Positions 7,794 to 14,606 of a stretch of DNA of 29,808 nt are shown piece by piece. The stretch comes from JBKGYG01 sp046546235 (GTDB lineage: Bacteria > Bacillota > Clostridia > Lachnospirales > DSM-24629). The notes beneath the pieces are model-generated. The model was not told the origin of the DNA. It worked only from the letters and a program-made list of their open reading frames with translations, and made no database searches. The position numbers were made by a program, and so were the translations under genes. The DNA lies in assembly GCA_046546235.1 (NCBI GenBank), contig JBKGYG010000017.1, forward strand, positions 1-29,808. The letters run 5' to 3'. Every line of letters starts with the position of its first letter. The first letter of the stretch is position 1.

Positions 7794-9290
7794 ATGAAAT
7801 ATACTGAACAAGAAATACAGCAGATCGTTCAACAGGTTGTAAATAAAACATTGAGTTCTGAAAGTAGTCGGTCAAAATCTGATGAAACTATTTCAAATAG
7901 TTGCAGTGGCTCAAGAGATGTTACATATGGCAGTCAAAAAGAATTAGAAGGTGTATTTGACCAAATGAGTGATGCTATTGATGCAGCTCACAATACTTAC
8001 CTTACTTTTTGGGACTACTCAATGAAGGACAGACAGAGATTTATTGATGCTATCAAAAAGCTAGTATTAGATGAAAAACATAAACTCGCAAGAATGGTTG
8101 TTGACGAAACAAAACTTGGTAATTATGAAGATAAAGTTACAAAACACGAATTAGCAGCCATGACTTATGGCACAGAAATATTATCTACAACTTCAAAAAC
8201 AGGGGATACAGGTATTGCTTTAATTGAAATGGCTCCATTTGGTGTTATTGGTGCTACAACACCTGTTACTAATCCAACAGAAACTATCATTAATAATACA
8301 ATAAGTATGGTTGCAGCAGGTAATACCGTAGTATACAATGTACATCCTAGTTCAAAGTATGTTTGTACATATTTAGTAGATAAAATTAATAGAGTAATCC
8401 AAGAAGTTGGTGGACCAGAAAATGTAATAACTATGGTTAAAAATCCAACAATGGAATCATTAAATGAAATGTCAAATAGCCCAAAAATCAACTTACTTGT
8501 AGGCACTGGTGGACCAGGATTGGTAAGAGCTTTATTAAAGTCAGGTAAAAAGGCTATCGGAGCAGGTGCAGGTAATCCACCTGTAGTTGTTGATGAAACA
8601 GCAATAATTGATAAAGCTGCAAGAGATATTATTACTGGCCATTCTTTTGATAACAACATTGTGTGTATCCTTGAAAAAGAAGTTTTTGTTGTGGATAAAG
8701 TTGCTAATGAGTTAATAGAAAATATGAAGCAAAATAATGCTTTTTATATTTCAAAAGAACAAGTAGAAAAACTAATGGAATTAATTCTTGAAGAAGATAG
8801 AAGTGAAAATCCATCTGGTTGTAGCTATCAAAATAGAAAGCTACATATCAAAAAGCAGTGGGTTGGTACAGATGCTTATAAGTATCTTGAAGAAATAGGC
8901 GTTGATTACAAAACCAAACCAAAATGTATTATTTGCGAAGTAGATTTTAACCATCCTTTTGTACAGTTAGAATTATTAATGCCAATCTTACCAATTGTAA
9001 GAGTTAGAAATGTAGATGAAGGTATTGACATGGCAGTAAAAGCAGAACATGGAAACAGGCATACTGCAATGATGCATTCTCAGAACATAAATAATATAAC
9101 TAAATATGCAAAAGCAATAAATACAACTATATTTGTTAAAAATGCACCATCACTGGCTGGACTTGGTGTGAATAGTGAAGGAGTAATTAGTTATACAATT
9201 GCTGGACCAACAGGTGAAGGCATTACCACAGCAAAAACATTTACAAGGGCAAGACATTGTGTGCTTGTGGATGGATTTAGGATTATCTAA
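7794..9290 (+). CDS. CoA-acylating aldehyde dehydrogenase of BMC type (PduP/EutE family) with N-terminal encapsulation peptide
   Basis: It oxidises an aldehyde to acyl-CoA with NAD+ and is the core enzyme shared by most metabolosomes. The 498-residue protein begins with an amphipathic helix (residues 4-20, TEQEIQQIVQQVVNKTL) and a Ser-rich linker before the catalytic domain at about residue 50, the classical PduP arrangement for shell targeting. Further signs are APFGVIGATTPVTNPTETIINN, VGTGGPGLV, and the active-site region GHSFDNNIVCILEKE with catalytic Cys291. ATG 7794 follows AGAGGTGG; a GTG at 7785 overlaps that site. The gene lies 11 bases after the aldolase gene and its stop overlaps the next ATG by one base (TAATG). 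Expected substrate is acetaldehyde or methylthioacetaldehyde from the aldolase. Confidence 0.94.
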   Translation: MKYTEQEIQQIVQQVVNKTLSSESSRSKSDETISNSCSGSRDVTYGSQKELEGVFDQMSDAIDAAHNTYLTFWDYSMKDRQRFIDAIKKLVLDEKHKLARMVVDETKLGNYEDKVTKHELAAMTYGTEILSTTSKTGDTGIALIEMAPFGVIGATTPVTNPTETIINNTISMVAAGNTVVYNVHPSSKYVCTYLVDKINRVIQEVGGPENVITMVKNPTMESLNEMSNSPKINLLVGTGGPGLVRALLKSGKKAIGAGAGNPPVVVDETAIIDKAARDIITGHSFDNNIVCILEKEVFVVDKVANELIENMKQNNAFYISKEQVEKLMELILEEDRSENPSGCSYQNRKLHIKKQWVGTDAYKYLEEIGVDYKTKPKCIICEVDFNHPFVQLELLMPILPIVRVRNVDEGIDMAVKAEHGNRHTAMMHSQNINNITKYAKAINTTIFVKNAPSLAGLGVNSEGVISYTIAGPTGEGITTAKTFTRARHCVLVDGFRII

Positions 9291-9607
9291 TGAAGAGCCT
9301 TGGAATCTTAGAAGTGTGTGGTTATTCTACGGCCTTACTTGCTGTTAATCAGATGTATCAGCATTGTAATATTAAAGTCATCACTATTGATTTTGATAAG
9401 CCAGCAGTTGTAGATCTAGACAAGATGCCATTAGTTGCACAAGTTAAGTTTGTTGGTTATGTAGAAGATGTAAAGCATGCTCTTGAAGTAGGGAAAAGAG
9501 AAGCTTTAAAACATAACGGAGAAGAAGAAGTAATAGCAAGGTGTATTCCTAACTATCACGATGGTATGGTTGATTTAATTAGAGTTTCAAAGTTAAAAAA
9601 GAAATAG
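9290..9607 (+). CDS. Divergent BMC-H shell protein
   Basis: A 105-residue single BMC domain. LGILEVCGYSTALLAV aligns with the usual LGxIETxGxxAAIEA start, and YVEDVKHALEVGKREA with the usual GDVGAVKAATEAG helix. It departs from canonical hexamer proteins in the centre: the KIGSG pore loop is replaced by a longer segment around ITIDFDKPAVVDLDKMPLV, which should change the pore. The usual HVIPRPH strand reads RCIPNYHDG. It ends in a Lys-rich tail. The gene is coupled to the aldehyde dehydrogenase by a TAATG overlap. It probably forms a hexamer or pseudo-hexamer with a special pore; a role as minor, possibly cofactor- or ligand-binding, tile is inference. Confidence 0.85.
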   Translation: MKSLGILEVCGYSTALLAVNQMYQHCNIKVITIDFDKPAVVDLDKMPLVAQVKFVGYVEDVKHALEVGKREALKHNGEEEVIARCIPNYHDGMVDLIRVSKLKKK

Positions 9608-9636
9608 ATTTAAAAAGAGAGTAAATAACAAATAAA

Positions 9637-9652
9637 TTAGGTGAATACCTAA
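9637..9652 (+). promoter_or_regulatory. Small hairpin in the leader of the main BMC-H gene
   Basis: Six perfect base pairs (9637-9642 with 9647-9652) with a GAAT loop lie 23 bases upstream of the ATG of the canonical BMC-H gene, in a 68-base gap that otherwise breaks the tightly packed operon. No T run follows. It could be an mRNA end-stabiliser that helps raise the level of the major shell protein; this is inference. Confidence 0.35.
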
Positions 9653-9675
9653 ACTGAAAATAGGAGGTCCTTATT

Positions 9676-9951
9676 ATGGGAAGTGCAATTGGTTTTATTG
9701 AAACTAAAGGATTGACTGCTGCGGTTGAAGCTGCAGATAATATGTTAAAAACTGCACATGTTGAACTAGTAGGTATGGAAAAGATTGGTTCAGGCTTAAT
9801 CACAATTATTATAAAAGGTGAAGTAGGTGCGGTTAAGGCTTCAACAGAAGCTGGTGCAGAAACAGCTGGTCAACTAGGTGAATTAGTTGCGGTTCACGTT
9901 ATTCCAAGGCCACATGATGATCTGCTAAGTATATTACCATCAATTAAATAG
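9676..9951 (+). CDS. Canonical BMC-H shell protein (PduA/CcmK type)
   Basis: A 91-residue protein with the complete BMC-H pattern: GFIETKGLTAAVEAADNML, VELVGMEKIGSGLI with the pore loop KIGSG, GEVGAVKASTEAG and LVAVHVIPRPHDDL. It should form the hexameric tiles that make most of the facets. The ribosome site TAGGAGGT is the strongest in this part of the operon, in line with a major shell component. It is closely related to the C-terminal part of the protein at 10245-10679, so the two probably co-assemble. Confidence 0.96.
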   Translation: MGSAIGFIETKGLTAAVEAADNMLKTAHVELVGMEKIGSGLITIIIKGEVGAVKASTEAGAETAGQLGELVAVHVIPRPHDDLLSILPSIK

Positions 9952-9967
9952 ATTGGAAGAGGATAAA

Positions 9968-10258
9968 ATGTCTATAGGGATCATTGAGATTCAAAATTAT
10001 GCTAATGCCTTACTGGTATCTGATTTAGTATCTAAGAACGGAAATATTAATTTAATATATAATAAGAACAATATAGGCGGTAGACTTGTGACCCTTGTCT
10101 TTGAAGGATCCGTATCAGACCTAAGAACTGCATTTGATTCAGCTAAGACATATTTCCAGAAAACAAAATATCTAAAGGTAAGTGAGGTAGTGCCTAATCC
10201 AACTAAAGAAGTTATGCACTACTTGGAAAAAGGAGATTTTGATTATGGCGGAAAATAA
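9968..10258 (+). CDS. Divergent BMC-H-like shell protein
   Basis: A 96-residue protein with a recognisable but degenerate BMC fold: IGIIEIQNYANALLVSDLV at the start, then NNIGGRLVTLVFEGSVSDLRTAFDSAK in place of the pore loop and second helix, and VSEVVPNPTKEVMHYL at the end. The pore position reads IGG rather than IGSG. The ATG at 9968 follows AGAGGA; a TTG at 9953 is a weaker option. Its 3' end overlaps the start of the next BMC-H gene by 14 bases. It may be a low-copy tile with a specialised pore. Assignment to the fold is secure from the pattern; function is unknown. Confidence 0.8.
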   Translation: MSIGIIEIQNYANALLVSDLVSKNGNINLIYNKNNIGGRLVTLVFEGSVSDLRTAFDSAKTYFQKTKYLKVSEVVPNPTKEVMHYLEKGDFDYGGK

Positions 10259-10679
10259 GTCAACAAAAGAAAATAAATCAATAGAAGATAAAAAGGCTAC
10301 TGAAGCAAAGAAGCCAACTCAAGCAAAAAAAACAACAAGGAATACAAAATCAACAAATAAAGTCAAGAAAAGCACAGCAAAGCCTAAAAAGGAGGAAATG
10401 AAAATGGTAGGAAGCGCTATTGGATTTATAGAAACTAGAGGTTTAACAGCTGCTTTAGAAGCTGCAGATGCAATGTTAAAATCAGCAGAAGTTGAATTGG
10501 TAGGTATGGAAAAAATCGGGTCAGGATTAGTTACTATAATTGTGAAAGGTGATGTAGGTGCAGTTAAAGCAGCTACAGAAGCTGGATCTAATTCAGCATC
10601 ACAATTAGGAGAACTTATTTCTGTTCACGTAATTCCTAGACCACACAATAATGTAAGCTCTATATTACCAGGAGAATAA
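10245..10679 (+). CDS. BMC-H shell protein with a 50-residue Lys-rich N-terminal extension and probable internal start
   Basis: The full reading frame gives 144 residues. Residues 1 to about 52 are a low-complexity tail rich in Lys, Thr, Ala and Glu, without hydrophobic stretches. Residues from about 54 form a canonical BMC-H domain (GFIETRGLTAALEAADAML, MEKIGSGLV pore, LISVHVIPRPHNNV) nearly identical in pattern to the 91-residue BMC-H at 9676. AAAAGGAGA lies 8 bases before ATG 10245. Inside the gene AAGGAGG (10389-10395) stands 8 bases before an in-frame ATG at 10404, which would yield the bare 91-residue domain. Two forms, long and short, are therefore expected, as for PduB/PduB' in propanediol compartments. 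The charged tail could project into the lumen or cytosol; its partner is unknown. Confidence 0.9.
   Translation: MAENKSTKENKSIEDKKATEAKKPTQAKKTTRNTKSTNKVKKSTAKPKKEEMKMVGSAIGFIETRGLTAALEAADAMLKSAEVELVGMEKIGSGLVTIIVKGDVGAVKAATEAGSNSASQLGELISVHVIPRPHNNVSSILPGE
10389..10406 (+). promoter_or_regulatory. Internal ribosome binding site and second start of the extended BMC-H gene
   Basis: AAGGAGG at 10389-10395, 8 bases of spacer and ATG 10404-10406 make an optimal initiation signal inside the coding frame. It falls exactly at the junction between the Lys-rich tail and the BMC domain. A second ATG at 10398 is only 2 bases from the site and is unlikely to be used. In the protein the site is read as Lys-Lys-Glu-Glu, a coding constraint that could also arise by chance in Lys-rich sequence. 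Confidence 0.65.
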
Positions 10680-10681
10680 AA

Positions 10682-11326
10682 ATGATAAATGAATCTTTGA
10701 TTAAAGTAATTACAGATACTGTTTTATCAGAGATTGATAAAAAAAATAATAATTTTTCAAAGGGTGTGCCTATTGGAGTTTCCAATAGGCATGTACACTT
10801 ATCGGAAAAAGACTTATATATATTGTTCGGTCAAAACTACCAATTACAATCAATAAAAGATCTAAAGCAAACAGGAGAATTTGCTTGTAAAGAAGTTGTT
10901 ACATTAGTTAACAACGATAGAAAAATTGAAAGAGTTAGGATTTTAGGACCTTGTCGTAGTGAAACTCAAGTGGAAATATCACAAACTGATGCAAGATTAC
11001 TTAAACTGAATCCTCCTGTTAGAAATTCTGGTGATTTAAAAGGTTCAGAAAGCATAACATTAGTGGGACCAAAAGGTAAGGTTGAATTAAAAGAAGCTTG
11101 TATAATTGCTTCAAGACATATACATTTTCCAACTGAAATGGCAGAAGAAATGGGAATTAAAAACAACCATTTAACTAAAATTAGACTTTTTGGTGAAAAA
11201 TCAGGGGTATTAGAAGATGTTTATTGTAAGGTAAAAGATTCTTATGTGTTTGAATTGCATTTAGACACTGATGATGCAAATGCTTTTCGAGTGAAAACAG
11301 GAGATGTTGCTCAAATAATAGAATAG
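10682..11326 (+). CDS. pduL: BMC phosphotransacylase PduL with N-terminal encapsulation peptide
   Basis: PduL exchanges CoA for phosphate on acyl-CoA, giving acyl-phosphate and regenerating CoA inside the shell. The 214-residue protein has an amphipathic N-terminal helix (about residues 5-18, SLIKVITDTVLSEI) typical of encapsulated PduL. IGVSNRHVHLS with metal-binding His37 and His39, a GPCRSETQVEIS motif, ASRHIHF, and LDTDDANAF near the C-terminus follow. It starts 2 bases after the stop of the extended BMC-H gene. It pairs with the aldehyde dehydrogenase to convert the aldehyde into acyl-phosphate for ATP formation by an acetate kinase, which is not in this window. Confidence 0.95.
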   Translation: MINESLIKVITDTVLSEIDKKNNNFSKGVPIGVSNRHVHLSEKDLYILFGQNYQLQSIKDLKQTGEFACKEVVTLVNNDRKIERVRILGPCRSETQVEISQTDARLLKLNPPVRNSGDLKGSESITLVGPKGKVELKEACIIASRHIHFPTEMAEEMGIKNNHLTKIRLFGEKSGVLEDVYCKVKDSYVFELHLDTDDANAFRVKTGDVAQIIE

Positions 11327-11336
11327 TGGTGATCAT

Positions 11337-11579
11337 ATGTATTTAGGTAAAGTAGTTGGATCAATTGTATCAACTAAAAAAAATGAGAAACTACTTGGTT
11401 GTAAATTTCTAACAGTAGAGCTTCAAAATAGAGATAATGAAGAAATAGTGGTTGTTGATAATGTAGGAGCAGGAATTGGCGATGTAGTATTAGTAACTAT
11501 TGGTCATAATGCTATGTATGGAATGGGTGAAAAAGAGAATATACCAATAGATGCAATAATAATAGGTATAGTTGATTAG
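11337..11579 (+). CDS. eutN: BMC-P vertex protein (EutN/CcmL family)
   Basis: The 80-residue protein shows the pentamer fold pattern: MYLGKVVGSIVSTKKNEKLLGCKF at the start, VVDNVGAGIGDVVLVTIG in the middle and PIDAIIIGIVD at the end. Pentamers cap the vertices of the shell, and only one such gene is present here, the minimum for a closed compartment. It follows pduL by 10 bases. Confidence 0.95.
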   Translation: MYLGKVVGSIVSTKKNEKLLGCKFLTVELQNRDNEEIVVVDNVGAGIGDVVLVTIGHNAMYGMGEKENIPIDAIIIGIVD

Positions 11580-11580
11580 A

Positions 11581-11615
11581 CTTGAATTATCAAGTATGTC
11601 TTTGAATAATTCAGG
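11581..11615 (+). other. Weak inverted repeat before the tandem BMC gene
   Basis: Ten bases at 11581-11590 can pair with 11606-11615, one pair being G-U, around a 15-base loop. There is no T run. It occupies the gap between the vertex-protein gene and the tandem BMC gene and could dampen read-through, but the pairing is AT-rich and may be chance. Confidence 0.25.
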
Positions 11616-11652
11616 TTAAAGACTAAAAATTATGAGAATTGTAGGTGTGCTT

Positions 11653-12210
11653 ATGACAAATGCAATCCTTAATAGATACGCTCTTGGCATAGTTGAATTT
11701 ACATCTATTCCAATAGGATATAGAATAACGAACGAAATGTTAAAAACAATAGGAGTTTATTATTTTGTAGATATACTTGCAGCTAAGAGCAAATATGTTG
11801 CTTTAATAATGGATAAATATGAGAAGGTAGAACATGCCCTAGATTATGCAATAGGCAAAGAAGACAATTCTATACTAGATATTGCATTAATTGGTAATGT
11901 CCATGAGGATTTACAACTTTTTATAAATAAAGAAAATAACATTAGTTTAGATTCCATTATAGACTTAGGAGTTATTAAAACAGAGACTTTTTCATCCTGC
12001 ATAGAAAATGCTAATCAGATATTACATTTTGTAAATGTTAGCTTAATTGATATTAATTATAGTGATAGTCTATATGGGGATTGTTTAATTACATTCCATG
12101 GCAATACATCTAATGTACAAGCAGCTTTAGACAAAGTAGGCATGGGTGAATTAATATCAAAACCAGATAAGAAATTATTAGAAAGAATTCTAAGGAGTGA
12201 ACAAAGATGA
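11653..12210 (+). CDS. Tandem-domain BMC-T shell protein, PduT-like but divergent
   Basis: About 185 residues with two BMC-like halves. The first begins ALGIVEFTSIPIGYRITNEML, close in pattern to PduT (AIGILELTSIAKG), and ends DIALIGNVHEDL. The second begins DLGVIKTETFSSCIENANQIL. Trimers of such proteins give wide pores; PduT carries a [4Fe-4S] cluster on a pore cysteine. Here the equivalent first-domain loop reads AAKSKYVALIM and has no Cys, so the cluster is probably absent. ATG 11653 follows TAGGTG by 5 bases and gives the canonical N-terminus; an ATG at 11632 (192 residues) lacks a ribosome site. The stop overlaps the next gene by 4 bases (ATGA). Confidence 0.8.
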   Translation: MTNAILNRYALGIVEFTSIPIGYRITNEMLKTIGVYYFVDILAAKSKYVALIMDKYEKVEHALDYAIGKEDNSILDIALIGNVHEDLQLFINKENNISLDSIIDLGVIKTETFSSCIENANQILHFVNVSLIDINYSDSLYGDCLITFHGNTSNVQAALDKVGMGELISKPDKKLLERILRSEQR

Positions 12211-13340
12211 AAACAGTTAATGTTTTAGCTGTAGGTGATCCGGCAACCTATGTCTATGTCGATGAGAAAAATAAATTTATCGAAAAATTCCAATATAGAA
12301 CAGGTATAAAAGTTAATTTTGATATTATAAGATGGTCGGACTATTATGATACATTACTTAATTCATTTTTAGATTATAAATACGATATTGTAATGGTTGC
12401 AGGACACTTATGGCTACAAGAATTTGTAGATAAAGGATATCTATTGCCTTTAAAACGTAACTTTAAAAAAGGTTATGATTATGAAGATATTATTCCTTCA
12501 ATAAGAGAAGAAATTGAGATAAATGGTGTAAACTACTTACTTCCTTCTTTTTGTGATGGACATATGTTACTTTATCGAAAATCACAGCTTGATAGAGAAT
12601 TAAGAGAAGTTGTTTCCGTTGAGGATATTATAAATACAGTTAAAGAAAATTATGATAAAACAAAAGATACATTTGTATTAAAAGCACATCCTTCAGAAAT
12701 ATTTTTAGATTTCCTACCTTATTTAAGAAATGAAGGTACAGATGCTTTCGATAAAGATGGAAATCCACTGTTTAATAATGAAAAAGGATATAAAGCATTA
12801 CAAAAGTATTGTGATATGAAAAAGTACTGTGCAGAAGGTGTTTCTAATTATGGTAACGAAGAAGTGTTGGATGTTATTCAGAAAAACAAATGTAAACTAG
12901 GTGTAACCTGGGGCGGACAGTTAGGTCAAGTAATGAATGACAAATGTATAAGACCAGAAGATATAGAATTTTCTTATCTAGAAACATCTTGGAATGTGAC
13001 TTGGTCCTTTGGAATTAATGCAAAATGTAAAGATCAAGAAAGTACTGAGAAATTTCTTGAATATATAACTTCTAAAGAAGTAGATAAAATAGTTGGTGCT
13101 TATTGTGGTAATCCAACAAGAAGATCTAGCTTTATCGAAGGTAAAAATGAATATAGATGGTACAGTGTTCTTCTTAAAATGTTAGAAAATGCTAAACCAT
13201 TACCTCATTTGAAAAATACTGGACAACTAATTGGAATCATAACAGAAGAAATTACAAAAGCATTCAATAATGAACAAAGTCCAAAAGAAGCCTTGAAAAA
13301 TGCTAATAAGAAAATAAACACTATGGAAGAAGGTGTTTAA
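12207..13340 (+). CDS. Solute-binding-fold protein without signal peptide (MalE/SBP_bac_1-like, predicted cytoplasmic)
   Basis: The 377-residue protein resembles extracytoplasmic sugar-binding proteins of CUT1 ABC transporters. VNVLAVGDPATYVYVDEKNKFIEKF and YRTGIKVNFDIIRWSDYYDTLLNSFL are followed by the hinge-type YDIVMVAGHLWLQEFVDKGYLLPL, with further SBP-like segments to the C-terminus. It starts directly at the first strand: there is no signal peptide and no lipobox, and the ATGA overlap with the BMC-T gene fixes the start. The importer in this locus is a CUT2 system with its own lipoprotein, and no MalF/MalG-type permeases are present. The protein therefore looks like a cytoplasmic ligand-binding protein recruited to the BMC locus, for sensing, buffering or delivering a sugar or sugar phosphate. 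Function is unknown. Confidence 0.75.
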   Translation: MKTVNVLAVGDPATYVYVDEKNKFIEKFQYRTGIKVNFDIIRWSDYYDTLLNSFLDYKYDIVMVAGHLWLQEFVDKGYLLPLKRNFKKGYDYEDIIPSIREEIEINGVNYLLPSFCDGHMLLYRKSQLDRELREVVSVEDIINTVKENYDKTKDTFVLKAHPSEIFLDFLPYLRNEGTDAFDKDGNPLFNNEKGYKALQKYCDMKKYCAEGVSNYGNEEVLDVIQKNKCKLGVTWGGQLGQVMNDKCIRPEDIEFSYLETSWNVTWSFGINAKCKDQESTEKFLEYITSKEVDKIVGAYCGNPTRRSSFIEGKNEYRWYSVLLKMLENAKPLPHLKNTGQLIGIITEEITKAFNNEQSPKEALKNANKKINTMEEGV

Positions 13341-13341
13341 T

Positions 13342-14490
13342 TTGAGTGACTTTTTTATGCCACAAAACAACTTTCTTGGAGTTGGAAGTATAGATAAAAT
13401 AAGTGAGGAAATTAGTTCACAAGGTTATACAAAATGTTTAATTATAACTGATGGAGCTATGTATAAAAGCAAAACATTTCAAAGGGTACTAAGAACATTG
13501 GTTAATGCTAATACAAATTTTAAAGTGTTTAAAGATACACAACCAAATCCTACTATAGAAAATGTGGAAGAAGCTTTTGATTTAATTAAAGATTCTCCCT
13601 GTGAATTTATTATCTCAATAGGGGGAGGTTCAGCTCACGACTTAGCGAAGGCAGTTGCTATTCTTTCAACTAATGGAGGTAAAATTTCAGACTATGTAGG
13701 AGTAAACAAACTTAAAAAAAATACGTTACCATTAATTGCTATTAATACTACAGCTGGAACAGGTTCCGAAGTAACAAGTTTTACAATTATCACAGATGCA
13801 AAAAACAAAGTAAAACTAGCAATTGTTGATAAAAGAATGACTCCTTGGATATCAGTAAACGATCCACTAACTATGGTTACAATGCCAAAAGGTTTAACAG
13901 CAGCGACTGGTTTAGATGCCTTAACTCATGCTATAGAGGCTTATGTTTCCACTAATAGTAGTCCAATGACAGATGCTTGTGCATTAAAAGCAATTAATCT
14001 TATTGGGAAAAACCTCAAATTAGCCTATGATAATGGTGAGAACATAGAGGCTAGGGAGAAAATGGCTGAAGCAGAATTTTTAGCTGGAGTAGCTTTTTCT
14101 AATGCATCTTTAGGTTATGTTCATGCTATTGCTCATCAATTAGGTGGTATTTATGACTTACCTCATGGGTTATGTAATGCAGTTCTACTTCCGTATGTAA
14201 TAAAGTTTAATGGTTCTAATTTAGAAGGTAATAAATTTGGTGAAATAGCATATGAATTAGGAATTAAAGTATTTAATAAAATGAATAGATTTAGTCATAA
14301 AATGTTAATAACTCATCTTTTTAATTTAAATAAATCATTAAATATACCAACTAATTTAAAAGCTCTCGATATAAAACAAACTGATTTTAAAACTATAGCA
14401 GAAAATGCTTTGAAAGATCCTTGCAGTCTTACAAATCCTGTACAAACAGATGTAGAAGGAATTATTAAGATACTTAGGGATGCTTTTTAA
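13342..14490 (+). CDS. Iron-containing alcohol dehydrogenase (group III)
   Basis: A protein of 382 residues with the iron-ADH pattern: ISIGGGSAHDLAKA (91-104), TTAGTGSEVTSFTII, and metal ligands Asp192 and His196 in GLDALTHAIEAYVS, His261 in YVHAIAHQLGG and His275 in LPHGLCNA. It would reduce the pathway aldehyde to the alcohol with NADH, recycling the NAD+ used by the aldehyde dehydrogenase. That is the usual role of such enzymes in metabolosomes. I choose TTG 13342, 8 bases after GAAGG; a GTG at 13333 inside the previous gene and an ATG at 13357 are alternatives. No clear encapsulation peptide is seen, so entry into the shell, if any, would need another mechanism. Confidence 0.9.
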   Translation: MSDFFMPQNNFLGVGSIDKISEEISSQGYTKCLIITDGAMYKSKTFQRVLRTLVNANTNFKVFKDTQPNPTIENVEEAFDLIKDSPCEFIISIGGGSAHDLAKAVAILSTNGGKISDYVGVNKLKKNTLPLIAINTTAGTGSEVTSFTIITDAKNKVKLAIVDKRMTPWISVNDPLTMVTMPKGLTAATGLDALTHAIEAYVSTNSSPMTDACALKAINLIGKNLKLAYDNGENIEAREKMAEAEFLAGVAFSNASLGYVHAIAHQLGGIYDLPHGLCNAVLLPYVIKFNGSNLEGNKFGEIAYELGIKVFNKMNRFSHKMLITHLFNLNKSLNIPTNLKALDIKQTDFKTIAENALKDPCSLTNPVQTDVEGIIKILRDAF

Positions 14491-14522
14491 CTCACTTTCA
14501 TTTTAAAGTTAGAAATATTAAG

Positions 14523-14576
14523 AGTAATAATTACTAATGAGAAACTTGAATTAAGAGCTAAAGGGGTCAACTCCCC
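14523..14576 (+). promoter_or_regulatory. Two small inverted repeats ahead of the flavoprotein gene
   Basis: The 116-base gap after the alcohol dehydrogenase contains a perfect 6-1-6 palindrome, AGTAATAATTACT (14523-14535), and a GC-rich hairpin with AGGGG pairing CCCCT (about 14562-14576). I see no T run after either and no consensus promoter. They could mark an operator or an attenuating hairpin separating the compartment genes from the distal genes. Confidence 0.3.
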
Positions 14577-14606
14577 TGAGTTTTATCTAGAAAGGTTTGA
14601 GGAGCT

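Noticed and set aside
8165..8659. Open frame of 164 codons on the minus strand
   Set aside because: It lies wholly inside the well-supported aldehyde dehydrogenase gene, has no ribosome site and its translation has no recognisable motif; it is a shadow frame.
14561..14584. GC-rich hairpin before the flavoprotein gene as a firm terminator
   Set aside because: The stem is only five pairs and no T run follows directly, so it is reported only as a weak inverted repeat.
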